The notes beneath the pieces were generated by a model. It did not search any database. It worked only from the letters and a program-made list of their open reading frames with translations, and was not told the origin of the DNA. Shown one piece after another: positions 32,762 to 43,575 of a DNA stretch of 64,000 bases. Position numbers and translations under genes: made by a program. Position 1 is the first letter of the stretch; each line of letters begins with the position of its first letter. The stretch lies in contig KV748234.1 in assembly GCA_001692895.1 (NCBI GenBank), positions 124,001 through 188,000 of the forward strand. Direction: 5' to 3'. Source of the stretch: Cenococcum geophilum 1.58. Taxonomy: Eukaryota > Ascomycota > Dothideomycetes > Gloniales > Gloniaceae.

Positions 32762-35411
32762 AGACTAAAGCGGCTTGTATTATTGCTCGGTGGTCATCTG
32801 TCTTTTTGCGACGATCATGCGTCGTGATCTTTTGGTTGGAGGAGGCGACCTCTTCTATTGTTATGCGCTCTGGATTGATTCTGCGATGACAGTTGGCATA
32901 GTTTGTTGCTCTTGTCACGACAAGAGGTCGTATTGGCTGCTTTACTAGAGGCACATTTGCTTGCTCCCCCTTTACTTTTCGAGTTGGGATAGTTTGTCAC
33001 GGCTGTGCCTGAAGGGTTCCATGAGCCCGAGGTTCCTCTCTGCCTTGGGTGTATTTACATAAGTTCATGCATGGGTTTCTAGGTAGATGAGATCCTAGAC
33101 CATCCAGCCTCGGGCATCAATCTACCTATGAGTAATAAACGAGGCTTTTTTCATCTTCGCCACTGCCTTGTGTGAGAGTCCAAATAATTCCAATCCTGGA
33201 AACCAACGTGGTCTTCATCACAGGCAGCTGCGACTCCGGATCACCAAGGCGGAGTTTCATTCCACGGACTTGGGGCGCCGCTCACACTTCACAGGCTCCA
33301 GCCTCGCGCTCCGGTCGCGAAGAACCCCAATCTCAGATTGTCACGATGGCAACCACAGCAGCTATGTCGCCATGNCGCAGATAACCCTGATCACGCCTCG
33401 TGTGTTGACGCTCAACAGAATCCTTTCATGTTGCCCAGCAGGCAGAAGCGTCTCAGTTGCCTAGACCAGCCCATCAACCCTTACCTCCAATTTTAGTTTC
33501 GGTTTTGGTGTTGACTCAGCCCAGCCCGCCGTGCTGCCCTGCCCTGCGACTTTTTTCTTTATTCGCATGCTGGAGCGATGCCCGGAAGGGACGGCTCCGA
33601 CGTCGCAAGGGAGAAAAGTCTGCGCTTGGACTTGCGGCACATTTCGTGGCCTCTGTCTCCACACTCTGTTCTGCGTGTCATCATCATTGACCCACTCGAC
33701 ATGTGCCGCCGTCCACGGCTGCTTCCGTGGGGTCTGTTGTGATCGAATTAGACATCGAATTAGACGTGCGCCTCCTGCCTGCCTCTTCTCCGCATCCGGC
33801 TCCCATTACATCTTCCATCGTGGGGGCTTTGCTGCTCCTGTAGCAGTAACACGAGGGGCCCGCAGCTTCCATATGAGCTGTGCATCCCCCTAATCAACCT
33901 AATCCTCCTAATGGTTGCACTCCAGGGAGGTTTGAAAAGGAGGATGGCCGGATGGATCAAGCACCAGCAATCGGAGAGCATGAGCCTTGGAGCAAGCCTT
34001 GGGGCAAGCAGCATGAGTCAATGGGGACTAATACACCCAAACTTGGACTGGCTGGCTGCTCTTACGTCGCTAATACTCACGTTCTGAGCACAAGCGCCTC
34101 CTTTCCATGTCCCAAGGTGCAGCAGCGAGCTGAGGCGGCCAAATCATCTTGCTGCACGACCCTGTGTGAGGGGAAATGCTAGCAGAGTGGTGATTGGCTG
34201 TGCCAGAGGGCTGGGAATGGCAATCAAAGCGGAGCTGATGGGGTTTGTCCATGAGATCAATCGCGCTGGTCGTGTTGCTCGGAGTGTTTCTTCTCACGCT
34301 GACGCAAACAGCTCTCTTCGGACGCGGCGAGGGACTGATGCTCACTCATCCAACTCTATGTAGAGGCAGCTCCAAACAAAGAACAGCCACCCCTTACGTG
34401 TGGGGACAGGGTCCGGGTCCAGCTCAGCCCCAGGCAGGCGGCGTTGCAGCTTTGCGACCGCAGGTGGTGTTGACGATCGCATCGGTGCCCGCGGTTGCCC
34501 AGGCTGCCTCATCAAGCCCCCGACCAGCGAAAGTCTGACAGGATTGCAGGCTGCTCAGAACAGCGAGCAACAATGACCAACAGCAACTTCCAGCAATTCT
34601 GACGGCCATTTCGCACAAAGAGATTTTCGCTAGCCGGGTCGCGTGTAGTAGCAAATAGCAAATAAAATAGTGAAGCCAATGAATGCATGGTAAATAATGA
34701 TGTGGCCAAAAAGTTTTGGGCGGGAGGGGGGCAAGGTCGTGGTCCGGGCATATCTTCGACGAGGCGCTGAGGGCCGTCGAGTCATCCCTCCCTCTATCAA
34801 AACCGCCTCCCTCGCCTCCTCCCCCGGAGCACTCCTCACAGCAAAATGGTCACCTCAATACCTCCAAACGAGCCCTGGGCGGTTTAGACAGCAGTACACG
34901 CTTTCATCCTCCCTCGGTTTTGAATCTCAGTCACCCGGCCACTCTCCCCTCCTATTTTTTACCAGACCCTTTGTTTAGCCAGCGCTACCTAGCTTTGTCT
35001 CGCAAACGCGCCGACTCTTTCCGCCACTGAACCGTTGCCGCCTTACCCAAAGACTCATACCCATCAGTCATTCACTTCGCTGGGCCCTTTTTAATTCTTG
35101 CACCGGTCCAGTGCTTTATTTCCTTCCATTCGACTACTCCCGCCGCCTCTCCCGTCTCGTTGGCCTTGCCTCGTTAACTCGATTGCGACCGCCCCATCAA
35201 GACACCAAACCACTTCCGACTGCCCAAACAACGACTTTCTTTCGATAAATTTCCTCGGCAGCCTCCTAATAATTTACGTTTTGCATGCACATTCAAGACA
35301 CGCACTCCGACTCTGTTTGAGACGACTCAGAAGTTGCTCTTTTCTTGGTGACACTTCCGCTGAGGTAGTCATCATCTAGAACACTTCTTCCATCGACCCA
35401 AAACAGTCACA
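32762..35411. other. Intergenic region and probable distal promoter of the cyclin gene
   Basis: About 2.6 kb with many short overlapping frames and no family motif. Composition is normal. Pyrimidine-rich stretches at about 34950-35240 suggest transcription starts for the gene at 36101. One ambiguous base is at 33375. Confidence 0.5.
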
Positions 35412-35510
35412 ATGTACCCCATGTCCCCAGCTACTCCAGTCACTCGTCGCTCAGATATCGCCATTGCTACTGAAAACAAGGCCTTCGTCAACGGAGGCTT
35501 GTCCTGCTAG
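35412..35510 (+). CDS. Possible upstream ORF (32 codons) in the cyclin leader
   Basis: A short frame in a good start context (AGTCACAATG) encodes a protein-like peptide: MYPMSPATPVTRR, then SDIAIATENKAFV, ending GGLSC. It contains SP/TP sites. It ends 590 bp before the cyclin start codon and follows a pyrimidine-rich region, so it may be an upstream ORF in a long 5' leader. It could also be an unrelated micro-protein or chance. No splice donor that would join it to the cyclin frame was found. Confidence 0.4.
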   Translation: MYPMSPATPVTRRSDIAIATENKAFVNGGLSC

Positions 35511-36100
35511 ATCCCCGCAACTCTTCGAACTCCTCGGCTTTTACGGCGGCAAGTAGTGCTGTCATAGGGGCTGAATATCTCGAAGCGCATTGCGGATTGG
35601 TCTCGAACAAGGTCTTGTTTTGGTGATTCTGCGGCAGACGGTGACTGGAGTCATCTACGGCGAACGTTTGGACTCGATCTGAGCAATTCACAATTGTCCG
35701 GAAAACCCCTCCTTTCGTGCGTCTCTGTCAATCGTCCCTTCTCCATCCTTCGTATATCATTCTGCTTTCCTCTAGCTTTCTAGGCTTTCGCCAGCTATCG
35801 CTTGATCATTGGATCGGCATCGCTTCGGAAACCAAACGAGGCAACTTTGAAATCAGGGTAGTGCTTCCCAAAAAGAGGATTAGAATAATAAGTGTAATTC
35901 CGTCAGCTGTCGGAATCATACGACGAACAGGCGTAGGGCTTAATCCGAACGGTTTGTCTATCGGTTAATCTCCCGGTCACCCCACGACACTCGATCACGT
36001 TTATTTTTATTACAATTCATACAACTCTAGGTTGCCGACGAAAAAGTTTTGAAAACAAAACCCCCTCTCCACTCACTCTTTCACCCTTCTCTCAATCATC

Positions 36101-38292
36101 ATGAGCCTCGACTTCCGGAACCAAAGTCTTGGCGCCAGCCCTCCCCGCAGTCATCCATATGCCTCATCAATTTCATCGTCGGCTTCTTCGTCGACCTCTT
36201 CAGTGTTTTCCGTAGATGCGGGGTCTTCACAAGTATCAAGTTCCAGTTCGTCGACATCAAGCTCTGTCCATATCGGATGGGAAACGGACGACATCTGGAG
36301 TTCTTCGCGGACAAGAGCCCCTGTCTCGGGCAACGACACTAATGCTGTCAACTCAAGTACCTTTGCACCGATCAGTCGTGTAAGCACCCATCCACGCTAT
36401 CAGCCTCCGAAATGCCAAGATTTAGCTACGGAGAGAATCCTTCCTCCATTGAGGACGGATCTTCCTCTGCCCGCGGAGCAACGACAGCATCCCCGAAGAT
36501 CTTCAACAACAATCAACAACCGCCCACCCCCTGCACTTGTACGACAAAGCGAGCGAAAAGTCAACTTTGTGGACTGCCTTGTCGGTGAGCATTGTTCCCA
36601 TTCCTTTATTTTTTATTCTTCCTTTTCAGTTTACTAAATTCATTGTTCTTGTTTTAAGATTCTGCAACTCAAATGGTGGAGGTAATATGGCCCCTCTCCG
36701 TTCCTTCCAGCCGCTGTGAAACGGCTACTGGGCGATGCGTTCTTCCTCTTCGGACTTTCATCCAGGAGACTCTGCGCCGATCACGAACGAGCTATTCAAC
36801 TCTCCAAGTTGCACTCTACTACCTTGTCCTCATCAAGTCCCACGTACCAAAACATGACTTCACTATGGAGCAACCTGAAGATATGCATTCTCTTCGCGCT
36901 CTACAGTGCGGTCGACGTATGTTTTTAGCAGCACTTATCCTCGCTTCCAAGTACTTGCAGGATCGCAATTACTCCGCACGGGCGTGGAGCAAGATATCAG
37001 GTTTGAAGGTCTGTGAAATCAATACGAACGAAATGGCTTTTCTTCAAGCAGTCAATTGGAAACTCCACATCACCGACCCAGTTTGGGAACGATGGCAGGA
37101 AATCGTTTTGAAGCATACACCTTCTAACCCTCCACCATCTACCGGCACTTTTCCGATTGGTGTAGAGATGAATGCTTGGAAAGCTATCGTCCCCCGCCTA
37201 ACACCAGATTTGGATACAGTAGAACTTGCTCCTCGTACTCCTGTTACTCAACCCCGTCCGGAGGTTCGGACAGAGTTGAGGAATTACTTTCGGTCTCCCC
37301 TGCCACTCCCAGAGGGATCCGGCTCGCAAGAGGGAACACCCACTCCCTCTCATTACAAACTTCCACGCTTTTTAGAGCCAAAACCCGATATGCTTCCGCC
37401 CACTCCCACACTAGCTCGTATGGGTCCATTGCCAACACCGAATCTAACCCCTCAATCCGCTGTCTCTGCCACTCCTGCAGCGAGTGTGCTGGCCTTTGGA
37501 TCGAGGCGGCCATCGATGTGCTCGGCAATGGCACAGGCACAGAACGCGTCCTTGGCGCGGTCATGTGTCGACCAGTGGAACTCCACAGCCAGGAATGGCT
37601 TAGAAGCATATCAATTCTGCGGAAGGCGACCATCGCTTGCCCAATCGACTACCTCATCTTCATCATCTCCAGAATCCATGATTGCGGACAACTCCTTACG
37701 CTCTTCTCGCGCATCGTCAATATCTTCTGTCTCGTCCGCAGGCTGGGCGCCGAATCAGACCAAGCTGGCCCGATTGGCGACTTGCCGTAGCGCGAGACTA
37801 CCATATCCGGCGTTGCAGAAGACCAAGGAGACTGTGGACTATGTCTGCAGCGAGCCAATGTCCTCGCCTGATCTTGAAAGTTTCCATCTTGATGATGTTG
37901 AGGCGATGACACCGCCAAAATTCCAAAGCCCCGCTTCTATGCGTGTTAATTCTGAGAAGACCCAAAAAGGCCGGAAGCGCTGCCGCTCCTCTGTTGACCT
38001 TCAGCTGAATGTGCGGAGCTTGCTCCACTCTTCTCGCTCGACTTCCCTTTTGGGCGAGACCACCGTCCTTCCGGACCGTTCAATTGCTCAATCATTCATG
38101 CTCCACTCTTCGGGTGACATGACCCCGTCGTCAGGTACCGGGCCTAAGGGGCTGCAGTCCCCAAAGTGCACGGTGCCGGAGCGTAGATTACCCGTCCAGA
38201 AAGACCTCGGGCGAAAGAGGACATGCTGTGCTAGCGAAGCTGCGCGGACTCTTATACGTGAAGGACCGGGGATGTGGGAAGGCGTATTATAG
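36101..38292 (+). CDS. Pho80/Pcl-type cyclin (G1/S-specific cyclin, Pcl5/pas1-like)
   Basis: Two exons, 36101-36584 and 36659-38292. The 74-bp intron has a TACTAA branch and joins in phase (VDCLV-D-SATQMVEVIW), giving 705 residues. Residues 1-160 are Ser-rich and disordered. The cyclin box spans about 165-312 and includes LPLRTFIQETLRRSRTSYST, LQVALYYLVLIKSHVPK, RRMFLAALILASKYLQDRNY and VCEINTNEMAFLQAVNWKLH. This is the Pho80-like cyclin pattern. Such cyclins bind a Pho85/Cdk5-class kinase. In yeast Pcl5 directs degradation of the amino-acid-control factor Gcn4, and in S. pombe Pas1 acts at G1/S. The C-terminal 390 residues are Ser/Pro-rich with many SP/TP sites. Which paralogue this is cannot be settled by eye. 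It is probably nuclear. Confidence 0.9.
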
Positions 38293-39574
38293 CAATGTCC
38301 TTGGCATTACTGTTGTGTGCGCCTCTTTTACCTCTCCCTGGACTGGACAGAGACTGTGGCTGGGCCATGGATGTTGGCAATTTTCACTTGCTATCTATGG
38401 CTCTACATACTTCAACGTCCTCCTTTCCGGGACAGTGCACACGACTACACATTGCTCTCTTATACTGCCCATCCACACTATCTAAACAATCTTATAATTG
38501 ACTGTCACTAAACAAACATACTCTTGTACATCAATTCTAACAGCAGTATTGCTCCCTCGATGACACCCTTTTCCTTCAAACGGACCGTGGGAGACGGAAT
38601 CTCCCACTATCTCAGTCCTACTTTTCTTTGCTTATCTGTTTATTCTGCTTTCTCTGCTTCGTTTATCAAGGCGTTAAAATGGCTGGGCGGATGCTCTGGG
38701 GCTCTGAGGACCGTAGGCTTGGTCCAAGGAGGGAGCTGGTTGCTGATGGATATGCAGTGGTCATGTACGCTTATTAGTTAGCTTAGGATATGAACTATAG
38801 TGAGGTCTAAACCTTATTTTGATTCTTCCAATTCGAATTACGCGATGTGTGACGGAGCGCAACTATTCTGTGTTGAAGGGTGTGTGGAGAACAGGCATGT
38901 TATCCACTCGATTATAGGAGGGCAATTGTGTTTGGGTAGAGTAGACTACTCGTGCTGACTCTATTGGTTCGGTATTTCTTTTTTTATTTTCGTAATGAGG
39001 GACCGGAGTACGACTCAAGAACGAGAACTTGTTCGGCGAATCCGCACATCCAATCGACTTTGCATAATCAGATACCAACTTTGCGGTGTGCTCCGGCTGC
39101 TCACCGCCAAGTTCCTACCACGCACTTCACGCAGCACCCGATCTGAACCACCAATGAGCAGGACGCGAGTTTATGCGAGAAAAATAATCTACTAACGATA
39201 TTGGGGTTGTTTTATTCCATAAATATAAAGCAAAATATTTTGGTGAGCAATCCATTGTGGCAGTGCATAAGCGATGGTGTTGCTCCTAGCAGGGTTACTG
39301 ACTAGGTCGTGCGGGATTCTGGAATGTCGAAGTTTGGAAAAGATCGACAAAATACAAGGCTGATGGATGAGAAGTGATGTATCCCGTATAAGTGAGACAT
39401 TATGAAGAGTTATACGAAATACAAAAGAGTCGGAAGAATGGGGTCGCTCAAGAGTGCTTTCGACTGAAAGTCATTATCAGCTTCATTCATTATCTTTTTT
39501 ACGCTCTAGGGATATCTCCTCATCCCTCCGGTCTTCCATTCTTCTCATCACTTATCGAACCAACTCAGCATTTC
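38293..39574. other. Convergent intergenic region
   Basis: About 1.3 kb between the 3' ends of the cyclin gene and the SRP-receptor gene. Short frames on the plus strand (for example 38524-38781) have no family features. It should contain both 3' UTRs. Confidence 0.5.
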
Positions 39575-41742
39575 CTAACTCATCAGTAAACGGCATACGC
39601 TCCCTACATTCAATCCCCTCAGGTCCGCATAATGCTGACCCACGCCTAAAAATACCACAGGTATACCGGTCGCATGCACCATACTAACCAACGTGCCGAC
39701 CATATCCCCTACCGTATCGCATTTACTAATCACGAAGCCATCAAGGCCCCTTCCAGGGCCAAAGCTGCTGTTGAAATTCCTCGCCTGAGCCACGCTATCC
39801 GACCCGACCAAAGCCTCGCCAACCATGAGGATCTTGTCCGGCTTAGCCAGCTTCGCGAACTTCTCAAGCGACGACATGAGCCGCTGGTCGTTGTGCCTCC
39901 GCCCGGCCGTATCGATCAGCACGACGCCGAACCCGCTCTTTGCCGCGAACGCCACGGCGTCCGCGGCGATGTTCGCGGCGTCCTTGCCGTACCCGCGCTC
40001 GAACAGCTCGACCTCGCCGCCCTCGCGCTTGCTCAGCTCCTTCAGATTCCGCACGTGCACGCGCAGCTGCTCCACGGCGCCGGAGCGGAACGTGTCGGCG
40101 GCGGCGATGAGCACGCGGTGGTGGTTCTGGAGTAGGAAGAAGGCGATCTTGGATAGGTTGGTGGATTTGCCGACGCCGTTGACGCCGACGATGGAGAGGA
40201 CGTAGGGCCGGTTTGTGGCGGTGACGGTGGAGATTTCGCGGAGGAGGTCGAGCGAGGATGTGGGCGTGAGGATCTTGGTGAGGGCGCGCTCCATGGCGGT
40301 GCGGATGGTTGCTTCGACGGCTGGAATGGGGTTAGCATTTCATGGATTTGAAAGTAGAGGTATTAGGAGATGTCAACAAAAGAGGATACATACTTGTGAA
40401 GCTCCCCGTTTTCAGTCCGATCAAGTCCCGTTCCACGCTCTCACATAACCGGACCGCTGCCTCTCTTGCAACGTTTTTCTTTAATAAATGCTCTTCCATG
40501 CCCTTTAACGGCTTGGCAAGGTCTTCTTTGGTGAGCGTCTTCCCGCCCACTACATTTCTGAATAGCCCGCCTATTGCGCCAAAACTTGAACCTACAATTC
40601 CGCTTGAGGCAGCGGAGCCGTCTTTCTTAGCGTTGGCGGAAGCCAATATCTCGTCCATCTCTTCATCCAGATCTTTCAACACGAATTCACCTTTGCGTGT
40701 CTTGTGGCCCCATGATTCTGGGCTTATTGCTTCCACGGCCTCTGATTCTGCGACGTCATTTGAAGTGGCTGTAGCGGAGTAGTCCAAGACTACAGATCCG
40801 TCCTCCTCGTCCGCGCCGAACTCGTTCCATACGCGGTTCTTCTTAGCTGAGCCTTTCGCTCCAGCTTTCCCTCGCCTTGAAGACGCTTCGTCGCCTGACG
40901 AAACAGGCGGTGGTGTTGCGGCTGCTTTGACCTTGCGGTCACGTCGGGAGGGCTTGCCTCCTGGGCGGCTCTTTGCGGTAAGAAGGTGGTTTACGGCAGG
41001 GGATGCGGGTCGTGAGGTATCGGGTGTAGGGACGGGTGTAACATCTGTAGATGTGTCGGCGTTGTGAGTGAGTTTTTCGGGTGCTAGATCAGCATCTCGT
41101 TAGTCGTAATCTTCCAGCTTGAAGGTTACGGAAGGCGCACCTTTCCGTAAAACTGGCATAGGCGGGGGTTCATCCGCCGCATGATCAGTCCCAGAGCTTG
41201 AGGGAGGGGTGAGGTCGACATTAGATGTCGGCTCGAATGGTACTGAGGCAGATCCATCGATTGCGGGCTCTAGCTCCTGCATTTTCCTATCGAAATATGG
41301 ATCGAATGGGCAGTCGACGATGCTCGTATGCTCCTTTTTAAGCTGTTCCCCATATAGGCCTGTAAACAGAGTGCGCACATTATCGAGGAGTTTATCTATC
41401 CATGTCAAATGGACCAGTGATTGGTAGACAGCCTGATAGAAATTTAGCAGGCATTCCCGTATATATTTCTATGCAGCATAGATATAAGTTCCAATTCCGC
41501 CGTACCACAAATATTAAACCAAGATCTTTCGCCGTAGTCCACTTAAGCGTATATCCTTCCTTCTTATATGTAGGTTTGTGTGAGGCGGAGGTATCGTCGA
41601 CGGCATTTGCACCGGGCGATTTCCGTTCCTCGATGAAGACATCTCTGATGAGGCTATTGATAACGTTTGCGCCGACGGGAACGTACGTCCTTGACCAGAG
41701 GACGACGCCCGAAGTGGATAATATCTCGAATGTATCCAACAT
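39575..41742 (-). CDS. SRP101: Signal recognition particle receptor, alpha subunit
   Basis: Four exons on the minus strand: 41742-41506, 41432-41141, 41083-40394 and 40320-39575; 654 residues, normal for fungal SRP-alpha. The N-terminal SRX/longin domain starts MLDTFEILSTSGVVLWS and joins across intron 1 as LGLIFV-AVYQSLVHLTWIDK. A charged linker follows, then the NG domain: P-loop GVNGVGKST (about 452-460), DTAGR (about 543-547) and SKCD (about 605-608), where TKxD is usual. The protein is a peripheral ER-membrane GTPase that pairs with SRP54 and the beta subunit to deliver ribosomes to the translocon. Intron 2 (41084-41140, 57 bp) is a multiple of three and holds the only in-frame stop (41100-41102). 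It has GTGCGC, a CTAAC branch and CTAG ends, so I read it as an intron, not a mutation. The gene is divergent from YIF1. Confidence 0.95.
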
Positions 41743-41982
41743 GGCTATGATGGTTGTTTTCTGGTGGACGCACAATGACGAGGGTGCGTAGAGATGCGGC
41801 GGATTGGAGATCGACACGGAAGTTGCCAGCTATGTCGCATCGCATTTTATGGGTGAAGGCAGAACCTGGGAGCCATTCCACTTCATACCGCCAAACTCAA
41901 CACCACAACCTCATACAGACCTGCTATACCGCCTTCTCTTCATTCCCCATTACCATTTGCTCACGATTGACGAGACCTCATA
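41743..41982. promoter_or_regulatory. Bidirectional promoter between SRP receptor alpha and YIF1
   Basis: A 240-bp interval separates the two start codons, which point away from each other. Both products act in ER/Golgi traffic, so a shared promoter would allow joint control. No specific factor site was recognised. Confidence 0.6.
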
Positions 41983-43212
41983 ATGCAACGGCCAGCGTAC
42001 TCGAATCCTCCGCCCGCACACTCGCCGCCCCTTCACCATCCGGTACCACAACACGTCTCCTCAGTCCCGCAGCTCCGCTCTCCACCACCGCCAGCACCAC
42101 AATCACAGCCTCAGAACAGTTATGGCTATCCGCAACAGCAAGGTGGAGGTCCGGGTGGTGGTGGAGGGGGATATGCGCATCCTGCGTTTGGCGGCTTCAT
42201 GAATGATCCCACCGCCCAGATGGGATTCCAGGTTGGAAAAAGCGCCGTGATGGCTGGACAGGAATATATGGAGCAGAATGTGCGTAAATACCATATGACC
42301 TTCATGTGGCTCTTACAAGACTTCAAAATTTCCATACTAGCATCCGTGGGACTTCTTATTAATTATTTTACATATAGTTCAACCGCTACGTCAATGTCAG
42401 CGCCCTAAAACACTACTTCAACGTCTCAAACTCCTACGTCGTAAGCAAGCTCTGTATCGTGCTCTTCCCATGGCGGCACCGGCCATGGTCGCGGCAACAG
42501 CGTCTCTCCCACAACGGACAGGACGGTTATTACCTGCCTCCTAGGGAAGATACCAATTCACCGGACATGTATATTCCAAGTAAGCTTCCCCTAGCTTTTC
42601 CCAACAGACCCAGCCGGGTCTCTTCCCTAGCAACTCTCATGACATGATCTCCAATTACCAAGCTAACAACCCACAGTGATGGCCCTAGTAACCTACATCC
42701 TCCTCTCCACCGTCCTCGCCGGCCTACGGGGGGCCTTCCACCCCGAACTCCTCGGCCTAACCGCGACAACCGCCTTCGCCGTCGTGCTCCTCGAAATCCT
42801 CGGCCTAAAGCTAGGGACCTACCTCCTCTCTATCAGCTCCGAGTCCCAGCTGCTCGACCTCGTCGCCTACAGCGGCTACAAGTTCGTCGGCATCATCATC
42901 ACGCTGCTGCTGTCCGAGATCCTGAACCGCACGAACCTGGGCGGCGGGGGAGGCGGCACCGGTGGCTGGGTCGGCTGGATCATCTTCCTCTATGTGTTTT
43001 CGGCGAACGCGTTTTTCTTGCTGAGGAGTCTGAGGTATGTGCTGCTTCCGGATGCGGGGCCGTCGAGCGGGAGTGCGGCGAGCTATACGGTGGCGAGGAG
43101 CCAGAGGAATCGGAGGACGCAGTTTTTGTTCGTGTATAGCTATGTCGTGCAATTTGTGTTTATGTGGTTGTTGAGTCGGCAGAGTGCGGATCCGAAAGTT
43201 GTGAAGGTGTAA
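41983..43212 (+). CDS. YIF1: YIF1 family ER-to-Golgi transport membrane protein
   Basis: Three exons: 41983-42279, 42378-42579 and 42677-43212; 344 residues. Residues 1-65 are Pro/Gln/Gly-rich (cytosolic). The Hrf1/YIF1 domain follows: FGGFMNDPTAQMGFQVGKSA, then across intron 1 EYMEQN-FNRYVNVSALKHYF and SNSYVVSKLCIVLFPWRHRP, and across intron 2 YIP-MMALVTYILLSTVLAG. About five membrane helices fill residues 168-340, including FGSF-free stretches such as GWIIFLYVFSANAFFLL and FLFVYSYVVQFVFMWLL near the C-terminus. YIF1 works with Yip1 and Rab (Ypt) GTPases in COPII vesicle formation and fusion. Introns are 98 and 97 bp; the second has a GCTAAC branch. The start fits the family. Confidence 0.93.
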
Positions 43213-43575
43213 AGGGGAGAAGTGTGTATTGGTTTTTAAGAATGAGGACTAGGTAGGGACCGGGTGAGACCCATAGCGAAAGAATTTGAGACGAGCTGTT
43301 GGATTGCTTGTGATTTAGCTGGGCGGAAAGCTTTGAAAAGCCTTAAGGGTTATGAGCATGGTAGGTTGGCGTGGGGGCATTCTTAGACGGTGTGGGAGTG
43401 AGTGACAGATAAATCAATGTAATCTCATGAGAATATATGGATGACAAGTATCCTAACGGAAACGCCGCTTCCAACCTCTCCAGTTTCTCCAATTTACTCA
43501 TTCCAAGAAAAAGGCACTCAGATTCCCACTAAGAGTTTGATTCCTGCAGAGTAGTATTTAGAGGAGGCACCACGA
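43213..43575. other. Convergent 3' intergenic region
   Basis: 363 bp between the stop codons of YIF1 and the NLR gene. No other feature seen. Confidence 0.6.

Noticed and set aside
33160..34980. Many frames of 60-120 codons on both strands upstream of the cyclin
   Set aside because: They overlap in several frames, show no family motifs and look like chance frames in GC-richer promoter DNA.
38524..38781. 85-codon plus-strand frame downstream of the cyclin
   Set aside because: No domain or conserved pattern; it sits where both convergent 3' UTRs are expected.
41100..41102. In-frame TAA in the SRP receptor gene, suggesting a pseudogene
   Set aside because: It falls inside a well-formed 57-bp intron whose removal keeps the frame and the rest of the gene is intact.
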